DNA of 64,000 nucleotides from Nannocystis pusilla. Its GTDB lineage: Bacteria; Myxococcota_A; Polyangia; Nannocystales; Nannocystaceae. The notes beneath the pieces are model-generated. The model saw nothing but the letters and a program-made list of their open reading frames with translations, made no database searches and was not told where the DNA came from. This document shows, piece by piece, positions 30,845-41,127 of the stretch. The stretch is from the NCBI RefSeq assembly GCF_026626665.1, contig NZ_JAPNKE010000002.1:11490001-11554000 (forward strand). The letters are read 5' to 3'. The first letter of the stretch is position 1. Each line of letters begins with the position of its first letter. The position numbers were made by a program, and so were the translations under genes.

Positions 30845-32252
30845 ATGCGACGACTCCCCATCGCAATCGTGGCAGGCCACGTGGGATTGACATGGGCCGG
30901 TGGCTGCGCCGGCGCATCGTCCGACGCGCCTTCCGACAATCCCACCTACGCATCGTCCGACACCTCGGCATACGCAGCGGATGCTTCGACCCTGGTGTCG
31001 TCCGGCGCGCCTCCGGATGGTCCGACATACCTCGGGACATCGCGCCGATCCTCGCCGAGAGGTGCACGGAGTGTCATCGCTCGGGGGATCGCGCCGTTCG
31101 CCCTCAGTACATACGAAGAGACCGCACCTTTCGCCGCCCTGATCGCCAGGACCGCCGTGGAGCGCTCGATGCCGCCGTTCAACCTCGACAACAGCGGCGG
31201 CTGCAATACCTACGTCGGCGCGCCCTGGCTGTCCGAGGCCGACATCGCAGCGCTCGCGACGTGGGCGCAGGCCGGCGCCCCCGCCGGCGAAATCACGGGG
31301 CGAACTTTCGAGGGCCTGCCTGCCTGGCGGCTCGATCGCGTCGACTGACCCTCACGATGCCGACGCCGTACGCCCCGGCTCAGCCGATCATCGACGACTA
31401 CCGCTGCTTCGTCCTCGCGCCCGAGCTGGCCGAGGACGCGTTCGTCACCGCCTTCGAGGTGCGCCTCGGCCGGCCCGACGTGGTCCATCATCTGACCCTC
31501 TACGCGCTCGACTCCGCGGAGGACGAGCAGGCCGCCGCGGACCTCGACGCCGCCGAGGAAGGCCCCGGGTACACGTGCTTCGGAGACACGATCGTGCCGT
31601 CGCGCTGGCTGGTCGGCAGCGGCCCGAGCGACAAGGGCGGCGACTTCCCCGCCGGGACGGGGCTGCGCATCGGCGCCGGGCGCAAGGCCGTGCTGCAGAT
31701 GCACTACACTGGCAGAACGGAACCGCGCCCGACCGCACCGCCGTCGACCTGAAGCTCGAGCCGGTGGTCGAGCGCGAGGCCAGCATCGTCCGCGTCGCCG
31801 ATACGCAGCTCGATCTCCCGCCCGGCTCGCCCGCGGCGACGGAGTCCCATGCCATGACGATGGACGCCGATTACACGCTCTGGGGCGTGTGGCCACACAT
31901 GCACAACCTCGGCAAGGAGCTGCGGGTGACTGCGAACCATCGGGGGAGCGAGTCGTGCCTCGCTCAGGTGAATCGCTACCAGTTCCACTGGCAGCGGTTC
32001 GCGTTCTACGAGCAGCCGCTGCGCGTCCTCGCCGGCGATGTCCTGCGGATCACCTGCACGTACGACACCACCAGCCGCGACACGACGACCCGGTGGGGCT
32101 TCGGGACCGACGACGAGATGTGCATCGGCTTCTTCTACATCACGCGGACGGATGAGGTCGACGGAGCGGGCGTCGGGCTTCAGCGCTCGTCGTCGTCCTC
32201 GGAGTCGAGGTCGTCGAGCTCCGCGATGGAGGGGATTCGAACGTCACGCTGA
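30845..32252 (+). CDS. Lipoprotein with cytochrome c motif and PHM-type copper monooxygenase domain (several frameshifts)
   Basis: ATG 30845, signal peptide ending AGGC, a Ser/Thr-rich linker, then DIAPILAERCTECHRSG with a canonical haem site. FALSTYEETAPFAALIA and ERSMPPF follow. After further shifts comes a copper type II ascorbate-dependent-monooxygenase-like module: HHLTLYALD (first copper His pair), AVLQMHYTG, VWPHMHNLGKEL (second site HxH) and DDEMCIGFFY (Met ligand). Shifts lie near 31025, 31080, 31345 and 31720. Such proteins are known in Myxococcota; the substrate is unknown. The last ~30 residues overlap the opposite gene, so the stop may be earlier. Confidence 0.8.
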
Positions 32253-32445
32253 GCAAGAACTTCCGGTCCAGCGCGGCGACCTGGGCGCGGAACTCCGTGA
32301 GCGCCGCGACGAAGGCCCGCGCGAGGTCGGCCGGGGCCCTGGCGGCGCACTGCGGGCACTGCAGCGGCTCCGTCCCGTCGATGAGCGCCTGCGCGTTCAG
32401 CTCGAAGCTCGCTTCGCACTTCTGACACGTGAGATCGATGATCAC
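32180..32445 (-). CDS. Small zinc-ribbon protein with acidic tail (one frameshift)
   Basis: GTG 32445 gives MIIDLTCQKCEASFELN, then PLQCPQCAARA. The two CxxC pairs form a probable zinc ribbon in the first ~35 residues. A helical segment (LARAFVAALTEFRAQVAAL) follows, and after a shift near 32250 an acidic end SIAELDDLDSEDDDER with stop at 32180. An upstream TTG (32481) would add 12 unlikely residues. Cytosolic; role unknown. Confidence 0.6.
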
Positions 32446-32533
32446 GATCGCGCGATTACCCAGGCGCCCGGCCGCTGTCAACGCCGCGGCAGCCGGCGGG
32501 GGCGGCGTGCGGGCCGTCCGAAGGCGGGCGCGG

Positions 32534-32947
32534 TCATGTGTTCTCGGGCTCGTCGGCTGCGCCGCGGAGCTCGTCGCGGTACCAGGCGAGCGCGCGGGCG
32601 TAGCGGAGCAGCGAGGGCGAGCCGGCCTTGAGCGCGAGCGCGACCTCGAGCATGGTGGCGACAGCCTCGGCGTGGCGGCCGAGGCTGTGCAGGGTCAGCG
32701 ATTCGAAGCAACGCGTGGCGGGGTCGCCGGGACGCTCGGCGTCGGCCCGGCGGAGGATGTCGAGCGATTCGTCGAGGCGGCCGACGTTGCGCAGGGTGGA
32801 GCCGTAGCCGAGGAGGAAGGCGACACGGTCGTCCGCGGGGCCACCGAGGGCCCAGGCCCGGTCGTAGAAGGCGATCGCCTCGCGCTCGCGGCCGGCGGTG
32901 TCGAGGGCGTAGGCCTGGCGTACGAGTTCGCCGATGTCGTCGCTCAT
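32534..32947 (-). CDS. Tetratricopeptide-repeat protein
   Basis: 137 residues from ATG 32947, intact. Roughly three helix-turn-helix repeats: ELVRQAYALDTAGREREAI AFYDRAW, then LLGYGSTLRNVGRLDESL, then CFESLTLHSLGRHAEAVA. No signal or membrane segment. Probably a small cytosolic adaptor; the partner is unknown. Three tandem GACATG repeats lie ~100 bp upstream. Confidence 0.8.
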   Translation of the reverse strand: MSDDIGELVRQAYALDTAGREREAIAFYDRAWALGGPADDRVAFLLGYGSTLRNVGRLDESLDILRRADAERPGDPATRCFESLTLHSLGRHAEAVATMLEVALALKAGSPSLLRYARALAWYRDELRGAADEPENT

Positions 32948-33044
32948 GACCGCCGTATAGCACGAGCGCTCGCCACGCGCTCGCGTATCAGGAGTTCCTC
33001 CATCCGCCGGACGTGTGGGGGCGGCTGTTCGAATGACGAGATAA

Positions 33045-33086
33045 GACATGCGCTTCAGGACATGTCGCCACGGACATGTCCATTCA
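33045..33086 (-). repeat. Three tandem 14-bp GACATG repeats upstream of the TPR gene
   Basis: GACATG starts at 33045, 33059 and 33073, exactly 14 bp apart; the third is inside a perfect palindrome GGACATGTCC (33072-33081). Located 98-139 bp upstream of the TPR start at 32947. The period and word match the array at 27241-27268. Confidence 0.55.
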
Positions 33087-33178
33087 TTTATGAAGCCACA
33101 CGGCCCCGCGCGGCCCGACTCGACCGCGAGCGCTCCCGGGGCGGAGAAGAGTCGGGGCCGTGGAAGCCGGGCGTCGGC

Positions 33179-33977
33179 TTAGCCCGTGGCGAGCTTCAGG
33201 CCGAAGAACGCGCACGCCGTGGCGGTGCTGCTGGCCGCCAGCGCCTCGACCGTCTCGCTTCGGGCCCTCGCCACTGCCGCGGCCACGTGCGCCAGCAAGG
33301 CCGGCTCGTTGCGCTTGGGGGTGGGCTTGAGGTCGCGCGGGGCGAGGAACGGCGCGTCGGTCTCGATCATGAGGCGGTTCGCGGGGATCGATCGCACCAG
33401 CTCGCGCAGGTGCAGGCCGCGGCGCTCGTCGCAGATCCACCCGGTGATGCCGATGTGACAGTCCAGGTCGAGGTAGCGATGCAGCTCGGCCCTGGTGCCG
33501 GTGAAGCAGTGCACCACCGCGTCGCACAGCCGCGAGCGGTGCTCGGCGAGGATCTCGGCGAAGCGCGCGTGCGCCGAGCGCTCGTGCAGGAACACCGGCA
33601 GGCCGGTCGTGGCCGCGAGCTCGAGCTGCGCCGCGAAGCACCGCTCTTGCGCGGGACGGGGCGAGAAGTCGCGGTCGAAGTCGAGCCCGCACTCGCCGAT
33701 CGCCAGCACCTGCAGGCCGCTCCGCGAGCTTCGCCAGGCGCGCGGGCGCGTCGGCCTCCCAGTGCCTGGCGTCGTGCGGATGCACCCCGCGGTGGCCGAC
33801 AGGAGCCCCGGGTGCGCCACCGCCAGCTCCACCGCGTGGCTGCCCGGCCAGGCTCGTGCCCGTGACCACCATGTGGGCCACGCCCGCCCCACGCGCGCGG
33901 GTCAGCACTGCCTGCAGGTCCGAGGCGAACGAGCGGTGGGTGAGGTTGACGCCGATGTCGATGATCGCAGGGGGCAC
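33179..33977 (-). CDS. tatD: TatD-family hydrolase (about three frameshifts)
   Basis: Metal-dependent hydrolase/3'-5' DNase of the TatD family, cytosolic. GTG 33977 preceded by GGAG gives PPAIIDIGVNLTH with the metal-binding Asp; the usual DxGxxxxH form is kept as NLTH. Then VTGTSLAG, HPHDARHWE, IGECGLDFDRDFSP with catalytic Glu, LPVFLHER, VVHCFTGTRAEL, IGITGWICDE and MIETDAPFLAPRDL with the late Asp. Frame changes near 33842, 33775 and 33720 are compensating. Length is normal for the family. Confidence 0.9.
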
Positions 33978-34206
33978 GCCGGTCTCCGGCGGCCATGATA
34001 CGCGAAACACACCCCGGCCGCGCGGCGCCGTCCCCATGCGGCGGCCCCATGCGGCAGACCCTGCGGCAGCGGCCGCTCGCTCGGCCCCGCCGCGCCCCCC
34101 GACGGCGAAATGACGGGATTTTTTCCGCTCGGTGCGGCGCTTGCTCGGCGGGCGCGGGCGTCGGCGCGGCCCTCCGGCCTGCCCGCCGCTTCGGAGCTCG
34201 ACGATC

Positions 34207-35711
34207 ATGCACTCGACCCATACGATCGCATTCACGCTACTCGCTATTGCATCACCGCCGCCGCGGCCCTGGCGACGCTCGCCGGCCTCGTGCCCGCGGC
34301 CCACGCCGACCCCACGCGGATGTGGGGCACCTACGACGGCGGCTCGGCCTTCGAGACCGCGCGCGGCGTCGTCCTCGACGAGGACAACAATGTCGTCACC
34401 GTCGGCGACATCGCCTCGACCAGCGGCCTCGCGGCCAGCTCGTTGCACGACTCGACCCACAACGGCGGCCACGACGCCTTCTTCACCAAGTTCGACGCCG
34501 GCGGCAGCCAGGTGTGGGGCAACTACTACGGCGGCAGCGGCGACGACACCTTCCACGACGTGGTCTACGACGAGGACGCCGCGGTCTACTACGCCGCCGG
34601 CGGCACCCGCTCGGCCAACACCGTCAACGACGTGATCGCCACGCCCAGCACCCACCAGACCTTCCTCGACGGCGAGGGCGACGCCATGCTCGTCAAGTTC
34701 ATCGGCACCGGCTTGCGCCGCTGGGGCACGTACTTCGGCGGTAGCGGCCACGAGGAGGCCTTCGCCACCTGCCTCGACTCTCAGGGCGATGTCTACATCG
34801 TCGGCACCACCACCTCCGACGACCTCTTCGACGGCGTCCTCGACTTCACCCCGCACGACGACACCCTCGACGGCACCGTCGACGCCTTCGTCGCCAAGTT
34901 CTCCGGCGACACCGGCCTGCTGCTGTGGGGCACTTACTACGGCGGCAGCGCGGGCGAGACGCTGGCGTACGACTGCGGCGTCGGCTCGGACGACGCCGTC
35001 TACGTCGGCGGCTACAGCACCTCGGCCAACAACGAGCTCGACGGCGCCTTCTTCGACACCCACGGCGGCGGCCACGACGCCTTCCTCGTCCGCTACGACA
35101 CCGACGGGGTGCTCGAGTGGGCCACCTACTTCGGCGGCAGCGGCGACGATCAGGGGCGCGGCGTCGCCGTCGACACCACCGGTCCCGACGACCTCGTCTA
35201 CCTCGCCGGCGTCGCCGGTTCGACCAGCGGCATCGCTTCGGGTCCCTTCGCGCTGACCAGCAAGTCCGGGGTCACCGACGCGTTCCTCGCCCAGTTCGAC
35301 GTCGACGGCGACATCCCCGTCTGGTCGCGCTACTGGGGCGGCAGCGGCTTCGATCAGTTCGAGGGCATCGACGCCGCCGGCGAGGTCTACCTCTCGGGCG
35401 CGACGACCTCCTCGGGCCTCTTCAGCAGCGGCTTCGACAACACCTACGCCGGCTCGGTGTGGGACGGTCTGTTCGTCAACTTCGAGGCCGACGGCAGCGA
35501 GGTCTGGGGCTCGTACAACGGCGGCGACGGGACCGACGAGGCGGTGCTCGCGGTCGACCAGCGGTTCGACACGCTCGTCGGCGTCGGCGGCACCAACTCG
35601 AGCAGCAACACCGGCATCAACGCCGCGACCGCGCCGGCCACCGTCCACGACGCGACCTACGACGGCAACTACGACATCTTCATGACCTTCATCCGCCTGT
35701 TCACGATCTGA
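34207..35711 (+). CDS. Secreted SBBP-repeat beta-propeller protein (frameshift in signal region)
   Basis: ATG 34207 begins MHSTHTIAFTLLAIA; a shift near 34250 leads to AAALATLAGLVPAAHADP, which completes a signal peptide. The mature part is a string of ~60-residue SBBP repeats marked by WGTYYGGSG/WATYFGGSG and DxxGxVYxxG (at least seven copies), typical of a secreted propeller. No C-terminal anchor is seen; it ends FMTFIRLFTI. Function unknown. Confidence 0.87.
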
Positions 35712-36569
35712 GCCGCGAACCATCGGGCCGCGGCGAGCGCTCGCGGCCCGACGCGACCGGCCGCATCGAGGTGCGCGCCCATGGCGGCGGTGATTCGAGG
35801 GTGGTGAGACTCGCTGCGACTCGCGCGGGTCTCGCGGGCGAGCCCCGGGCGGGTGGTTCTGCCCCTGGAATCGCTATTGTTTCGCAATCGGCGTTGCGCC
35901 GAGGGCGGCTGCTGGAAACATTCCCACCCTCGCACGGGCCGCTCGGGGCTCAGGTCGCGCTCAGAAACATGTTCTATTGGGCGGATCTGCGTGATCGTGA
36001 TCGGGGGCTGGCCGGCGGGGACGTGCGGGCGCCATCCCCCGTTCGGCTCCGATGCGCGGAGATCGGGCAAAAAATGCCAATGGTGGTCGCCGCCGAGGCT
36101 GCCTCGGAGAGGCCGGTCTTTTCGTGCCATCTCCCGTCTATGACGGCACCGAAAGGTGGCTGCGAGAACGTGTTGCACGGACAGGGCACATCGATCACGG
36201 GCCCGACGCGCCGATGGACAAGGGTTTTCCCGCGCAGTACATCGTTTCGGGACGGCGGCGCGCGGCCCCGGCCATGCGCCGCGGATTCACCTTTTTCGCC
36301 GGCCTCGAAGCCACCGGCGCATTGTCGCGGGTCGCCGTCGGGCACGTGCGAGCTCCGAAAGCCGGCCCGGAGTGACTTGCGCCGCCTGCTCGGTGCATTC
36401 GAGCGCGGCTTCATGGCTCAGGCCGCTGCGCCGGCGCTGCGGCCGGTCGCGCCGCGACTGCGCATTTCGATACGCAGGCCGGCGGGGCGGCGCTCCACCA
36501 TTGACGCCTCCCGCTCCATGCCGCAACATCGAAGACCCCCCGAACGCATTGGACGGATGGTGCGAGCTC
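35712..36569. other. Intergenic region of ~860 bp, possible small ORF only
   Basis: Slightly AT-richer than its surroundings. A plus-strand frame ending at 36375 has a mildly protein-like stretch (GFTFFAGLEATGALSRVAVG), but no convincing start, RBS or family, so I do not call it. No repeat or RNA gene recognised. Confidence 0.4.
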
Positions 36570-37026
36570 ATGCCCGAAGATCAAGACAGGTGGACCTTCC
36601 TGACCAACCACGCGCATGTTCTGCTGTGTCTGGCGAGAGACCCCGGGATCCGTCTGAGCGACGTCGCGGCCGAGGTCGGGCTCACCGAGCGCGGTGTGCA
36701 GCGAATCGTGAAGGAGCTGACGACCTCGGGTTACATCACCCGCGAGCGCAACGGTCGGCGCAATCGTTATTTGGTGGATCACCGCCAGCCGTTGCGCCGC
36801 TCGATCGCCCACCATCGGCAGGTCGGTGACCTGCTGCGGTTGGTCACCGGCGAAGTGCCGCCATTCGACTCCGAGGTCGCGGAGGGCCGAGATCCGACGC
36901 GGATCGTCTCGGCGCCGGGAGCAGGGGTGGGGCGAGGTCGTGGCCAATCAGGAGCCGTCGGCAGGCTCGACGAGCGGCGCTCGCGGCGAAGGCACCGTCG
37001 GGCACACGCGCTACGGCGCGGCGTGA
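36570..37026 (+). CDS. Winged helix-turn-helix regulator (3' end uncertain)
   Basis: ATG 36570. Residues ~5-75 form a MarR/ArsR-like winged helix: RWTFLTNHAHVLLCLARDPG, then RLSDVAAEVGLTERGVQRIV (recognition helix), then the wing TTSGYITRERNGRRNRYLVD. A linker HRQPLRRSIAHHRQVGDLL follows. The frame then stays open far too long; a shift near 36905 would give a stop at 37026 and ~150 residues. DNA binding is well supported, the target is unknown. Confidence 0.72.
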
Positions 37027-37321
37027 TCGGGCGCGGCGCCGGGTCCGCCGGCGTCACGAGTTCGTCGTGTCGTCGGCCGCGTCGGCGGAGCGCATGCCCG
37101 CCACGCGAAGATGCGCCGCCGCGTCACGGGTACGACCGCGCGGCCGTCGGGGGTGAGGGCGGCGCGCATCGAGGCGAGCTCGACCTCGGACCCCGGCGTG
37201 GAGGGCTCGTGGTGCCTCCGGCAGCGCCGCAGAGCCCGCCTGTCCGGCGTTTGCGGGCGGGGATCGGCTCGGGCGCTCGCCGATCGCCGACCTGGCACGC
37301 GCGGGGTAACGTGGCGCTCCA

Positions 37322-38087
37322 ATGCTCGCACCTCGTCGCCTCGCGCTCGCCGCAGCCCTGTTCGTCGCGTGCGGCGAGCCTTCGTCCGTCACCGGCGAAG
37401 GACAGCCCACCACCGGGACGTCGACGACGAGTCCTTCGGGACAGGTGGAGCCGACCACCGGCGACGAGACGAGCACGGGGAGCTCGTCGACCTCCGGGCC
37501 GTCGACCACGACGACGTCCACCTCGGGCACGACGACGACCGGGACGACGGCGGTCGACGACACGGCGACCACGGGCGGCGACTCCTGCGTGGACGTCGCC
37601 GATTGCGAGCAGAGCGGCGGTGATTGCACGAAGGTCCAGTGCCTGGAGCTCGAGTGCGTCCGCGTGGACCTGGAGCCCGGAAGCGAGTGCGGGCTCGGCG
37701 TGTGCGACGGCAAGGGCAGCTGCGTCGAATGCAACGTGCAGGCCGATTGCGACCCCGGGGAGCTCTGTGAGGACCACGTGTGCCACGCGCCGGACTGCTT
37801 CGACGGCGGCAAGAACGGGCTGGAGACGGATATCGACTGCGGCGGGGCCTCCTGCGAGGCCTGCGAGGCCGGCCAGAGCTGCGAGGTCGGCGACGACTGC
37901 CAGAGCTCGTCTGCGCCGACGAGGTCTGCCTGGCGCCGACCTGCAGCGACGGGGTGCGGAACGGCGACGAGAGCGACGTCGACTGCGGCGGGCCGCTCTG
38001 TCCCAAGTGCGAGGACGGCAAGCACTGCAACGAGGGCGACGACTGCCTCGCGGGCAGCTGCGAGAACCCAAGTGCGCCCCGAATTGA
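37322..38087 (+). CDS. Cys-rich lipoprotein with Ser/Thr linker and DxDCGG repeats (two frameshifts)
   Basis: ATG 37322, signal peptide LALAAALFVAC with lipobox. A linker of ~65 residues (TSTTSPSG, STTTTSTSGTTTTG) is followed by a disulfide-rich region: CVDVADCEQSGGDC, CNVQADCDPGELC, then repeats of the form CFDGGKNGLETDIDCGG and CSDGVRNGDESDVDCGG with paired CxxC. Shifts near 37910 and 38072 restore the end NPKCAPN. This DxDCGG repeat is common in myxobacterial surface proteins. Role unknown. Confidence 0.77.
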
Positions 38088-38187
38088 CGGGGCGCCGGAG
38101 GTGCCGCGCGACGCGGCTGCCGCCCGTTCGCGAGGTGCGCATTGCCGCGGTTCTGGCGAGCTGCCCGCGAGGTCGCAGGAACCCGCT

Positions 38188-38730
38188 TCAGGAGACGCGG
38201 GCGGCGGCCACCGCGACGAAGGTCGAGTAGGGCGCGAGCGCGGCCTCGAGGGCCGCATCGAGCGTGTCGTTGCGAAACTCCGCGTCGCCGGCGGCCTGGA
38301 CCGGCGTCGTGAAGAAGGCGTGGCCCGCCCGCAGGCCGGCGTGGCTCGCGGCGACGAAGGCGTCGCCGGGCTTCGCGTCGTGGACCCCTGCGGCGAGCTC
38401 TTCGAGGACGCCGTCGCGTTCACGGTAGCAGCGCGCGCCGCCGCTGGTGGCCACGTGCGCGCCGCCTTCGCCCAGGAGCACGACCGCCACGCCGGAAGCG
38501 TAGGGTGGCGGTGGTGCGGCCTTCGCCAGCGTCGCCGCGGCGCCGTCGGTCGCGTGAGCCACGCGCGCGAAGGCCCCCTTGACGCTCTCGAGCGAGGGCG
38601 TGGCGAGATTGCCTTGCACCGCGATGAGCGCGACGACGCGGCCGTCTTCGGTCGCACGCGCCTCCACGGTGGATGCCGCGTCGGTGTCGGTGCGCCGCCC
38701 GTGCACGATGGCCCCGTATTGTGTCCCCAT
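38188..38730 (-). CDS. Degenerate PP2C-like protein
   Basis: 180 residues from ATG 38730, intact, no signal peptide. The order of strands resembles PP2C phosphatases (VVALIAVQGNLATPSLESV, then VAVVLLGEGGAHVATSG, then ARCYRERDGVLEELAAG, then AKPGDAFVAASHAGLRAG). The metal-ligand Asp residues expected in the GDSR- and SDGL-type motifs are replaced (SGGAR, SHAGL). It may be a pseudophosphatase or simply a distant fold match. Convergent with the preceding Cys-rich lipoprotein gene. Confidence 0.5.
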   Translation of the reverse strand: MGTQYGAIVHGRRTDTDAASTVEARATEDGRVVALIAVQGNLATPSLESVKGAFARVAHATDGAAATLAKAAPPPPYASGVAVVLLGEGGAHVATSGGARCYRERDGVLEELAAGVHDAKPGDAFVAASHAGLRAGHAFFTTPVQAAGDAEFRNDTLDAALEAALAPYSTFVAVAAARVS

Positions 38731-38927
38731 GGCCGGCATCGTACCCGGATCTCGGTGCGGGAGCAGGAGGAACGAACGAGGTCGTTCGCGCGGCGAAGCG
38801 GCGAACGCGCGAGACGCAGCCCGATCTCGAGGCCCTGGGCGTGCTCGCGGGGCGCGGCGAGGCGCCGCTTCGCGCGGAGACCCTTCGCCACGCTCGCAGA
38901 CGCGCTGCATGCTGCGAGCGACGCGGT

Positions 38928-41127
38928 CTACCGCGGTGGGCCGAGCTTGTCGGCGAAGAATCGCCGGACGTCCTCATAATAATAGCGGCGCGGTTCGGGG
39001 TTGTGGCCGGCGCCGGGCATGATGAGGAGCTCGAAGCGCTTGTCGGCCCGGATCAGGGCGTCGGCCATGCGCATCGTGGTGGAGAGCGGGGCCTGATCGT
39101 CGCTGGTGCCGTGCATGAGCTTGAGGGCCCCGCGCAGGTTGCCGGCGAGCGCGAGGTTCGACCCGGCCTCATAACCGGCAGGGTTGGCCGCGAGCAGGCC
39201 GAGGTTGGGCTCGTTGCACAGGGCGTCCTCGGTGAGGTCGCCGGGGGCACCGGCGTAGCCGGCGACGAATCGTTCGGGCGCGCCGAGCATGGCCCGCAGC
39301 GCGAAGTAGCCGCCCCACGAGTGGCCGTAGACGCCGAGGCGGTCCAGGTCCATGTACGGGCGCGTCGCGGCGGCCTGGTCGAGAGCGGCGAGGTGATCGG
39401 GGATCTCCAGCTGGCCGAGGCGGCCGTACGTGGTGTCCTGAAACGCCTTGCCGCGCCCGGGGGTGCCGCGCGTCGAGGATCATGACGACGAAGCCCATCT
39501 GCGCCAGGCCCTCGGCGATCCGGCTCTCGGAGGTGCCGACGTAGCTCCACGGCACGACGGAGACGAACGGGCCGGCGTAGATCACGTCGATGACGGCGTA
39601 GCGCCGTCGCGGATCGAAGTCGACGGGCTTGAAGAGGGCGCCGTGGAGCGTGGTCACGCCGTCGGCGGCGGTGGCGACGATCGCCTCGGGCGGCCGGTAG
39701 CCGAGCGCCGCGTCGGCGCTGGCGTCGGCCTCGGCGTAGCGGAACGCGGCGCCGTCGGCCACGGAGACGACGTCCACGCGCGCGGCCGGGCGCGCGCGAG
39801 TGGCCGTCGATGTAATGATCGCCGGACGGCGAGACGCTCGCGCGGTGCATGCCGGAGTCGGCGGAGAGGCGAGTCAGCGCGCCGCCGGCGATCGGGGCGC
39901 GATAGACGAGGCGATCGTAGGGCGCGGCCGATTCGGCGGACGCGACGACGAGCAAGGCGTCGCGCTGCGGCGTGACCGCGAGGACCTGATGGACCGGGAA
40001 CGCTCCGCGGGTGATCTGCCGCGCGAGCTCGCCGCTATAATCATAGCGGTAGACGTGGCGCCAGCCGTCGCGCTCCGACATCCACAGCAGGCCGTCCGTG
40101 AGCGGCACGACCTGCTGCTGCCATCCTCCCACCTCGAACCCGAGGTCGGCGACGAAGCTGTCCGGCCGCTCTTCGCGGACGACGAGGCGCGCGGCGCCGG
40201 TCGCGGGCGTGACCGCGAGCAGATCGAGCCGCTTGCCGTCGCGGGAGAGCCGCAGGACGAGGGCCTCGCTGCCGTCGGGTCGCCAGCCGGCGAGCCAGTC
40301 GTACGATTCGTCGCCGGCGAGCGCGGCCTTCACGACGCGTCCGGTCGCGGGTTCGACGAGGTGGAGCTCGGCGCGCACCAGCGGCGTGCCGGTCTTGACG
40401 TACGGCACCTGCTTCACCGTCTCGAGCGCGCTGGTGTAGTCGACGATCGGGACCTTGTGCACGGCCCGGGCGTCGTGGCGCCAGACCGCGACGAAGCGGC
40501 TGTCGGGCGACCACGCGGCTCGCGGGAGCTTCCAGCTCGCGTCGGACTCGCCGTCGCGGGCGATGACGACGCGGCCGTCGGCGGCCAGGACCGCGAATCC
40601 GTCGCCGCGCCGGACGAGCAGGGCGCGGCGATCGGGCGCGAGCACGGTGTCGGGCGCGAGCAGGTGGATTGCGACGTCGTCCTCGGCGAGGGCGACGACC
40701 CGGCGATCGGCGAGGCCGAGCGCGAAGTTTCGATCCGCGACCCGGAACACGAGCCGCGCATTGTCCGGGGCGAGCGCGACTGCAGGTAGTGCTCGGGCAC
40801 GGTCAGGCCCGCGAGCGCGGCGCGCAATTCGGCGGGGGCCAGCAATGGGCCGACGGTACGGGCCTGCGGATCGACGACCTCGAAGGTGCCGCGATTCGGA
40901 CCGACGCCGGGCCAGTGCACGAAGCGGCCGTCCGGCAGCCAGACCTGCCCACTGAGGCTGTCGCGGATGCCTTCGGGCCGGCGGAAGAATCGCTCGACGC
41001 GATCGAGGCGGGCCTCCAGCGAATCGGCGACGGCGGGCTGGGCAGGCTCGGCAGGCCCGCGCGTGGGAGCGTCGCACGCGGCGGCCGAGATCAGCGTTGC
41101 GCCGAGGACGAGGGTGCGGTGAATCAT
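38928..41127 (-). CDS. S9-family (dipeptidyl peptidase IV-like) serine peptidase lipoprotein (three frameshifts)
   Basis: ATG 41127, signal LVLGATLISAAAC with lipobox. The N-terminal propeller is DPP-IV-like (PDNARLVFRVADRNFAL, AWSPDSRFVAVWRHD, ERDGWRHVYRYDYSG). The C-terminal alpha/beta hydrolase has VIDVIYAGP, nucleophile GVYGHSWGGYFAL, Asp in GTSDDQAPL and His in MPGAGHNPEP, so the triad is complete. Shifts lie near 40790, 39790 and 39470. Cleaves dipeptides or Xaa-Pro-type bonds in the envelope, by family. Its start overlaps the MocR gene stop (ATGA), so the two are co-expressed. Confidence 0.9.

Noticed and set aside
33084..35723. Long minus-strand open frame of 879 codons
   Set aside because: Mostly antisense to the SBBP propeller. 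Only a short part around 33720-33977 is real, as pieces of TatD.
36052..36375. Small plus-strand ORF with a mildly protein-like C-terminus
   Set aside because: No RBS, no recognisable family and poor N-terminal composition; insufficient to call a gene.
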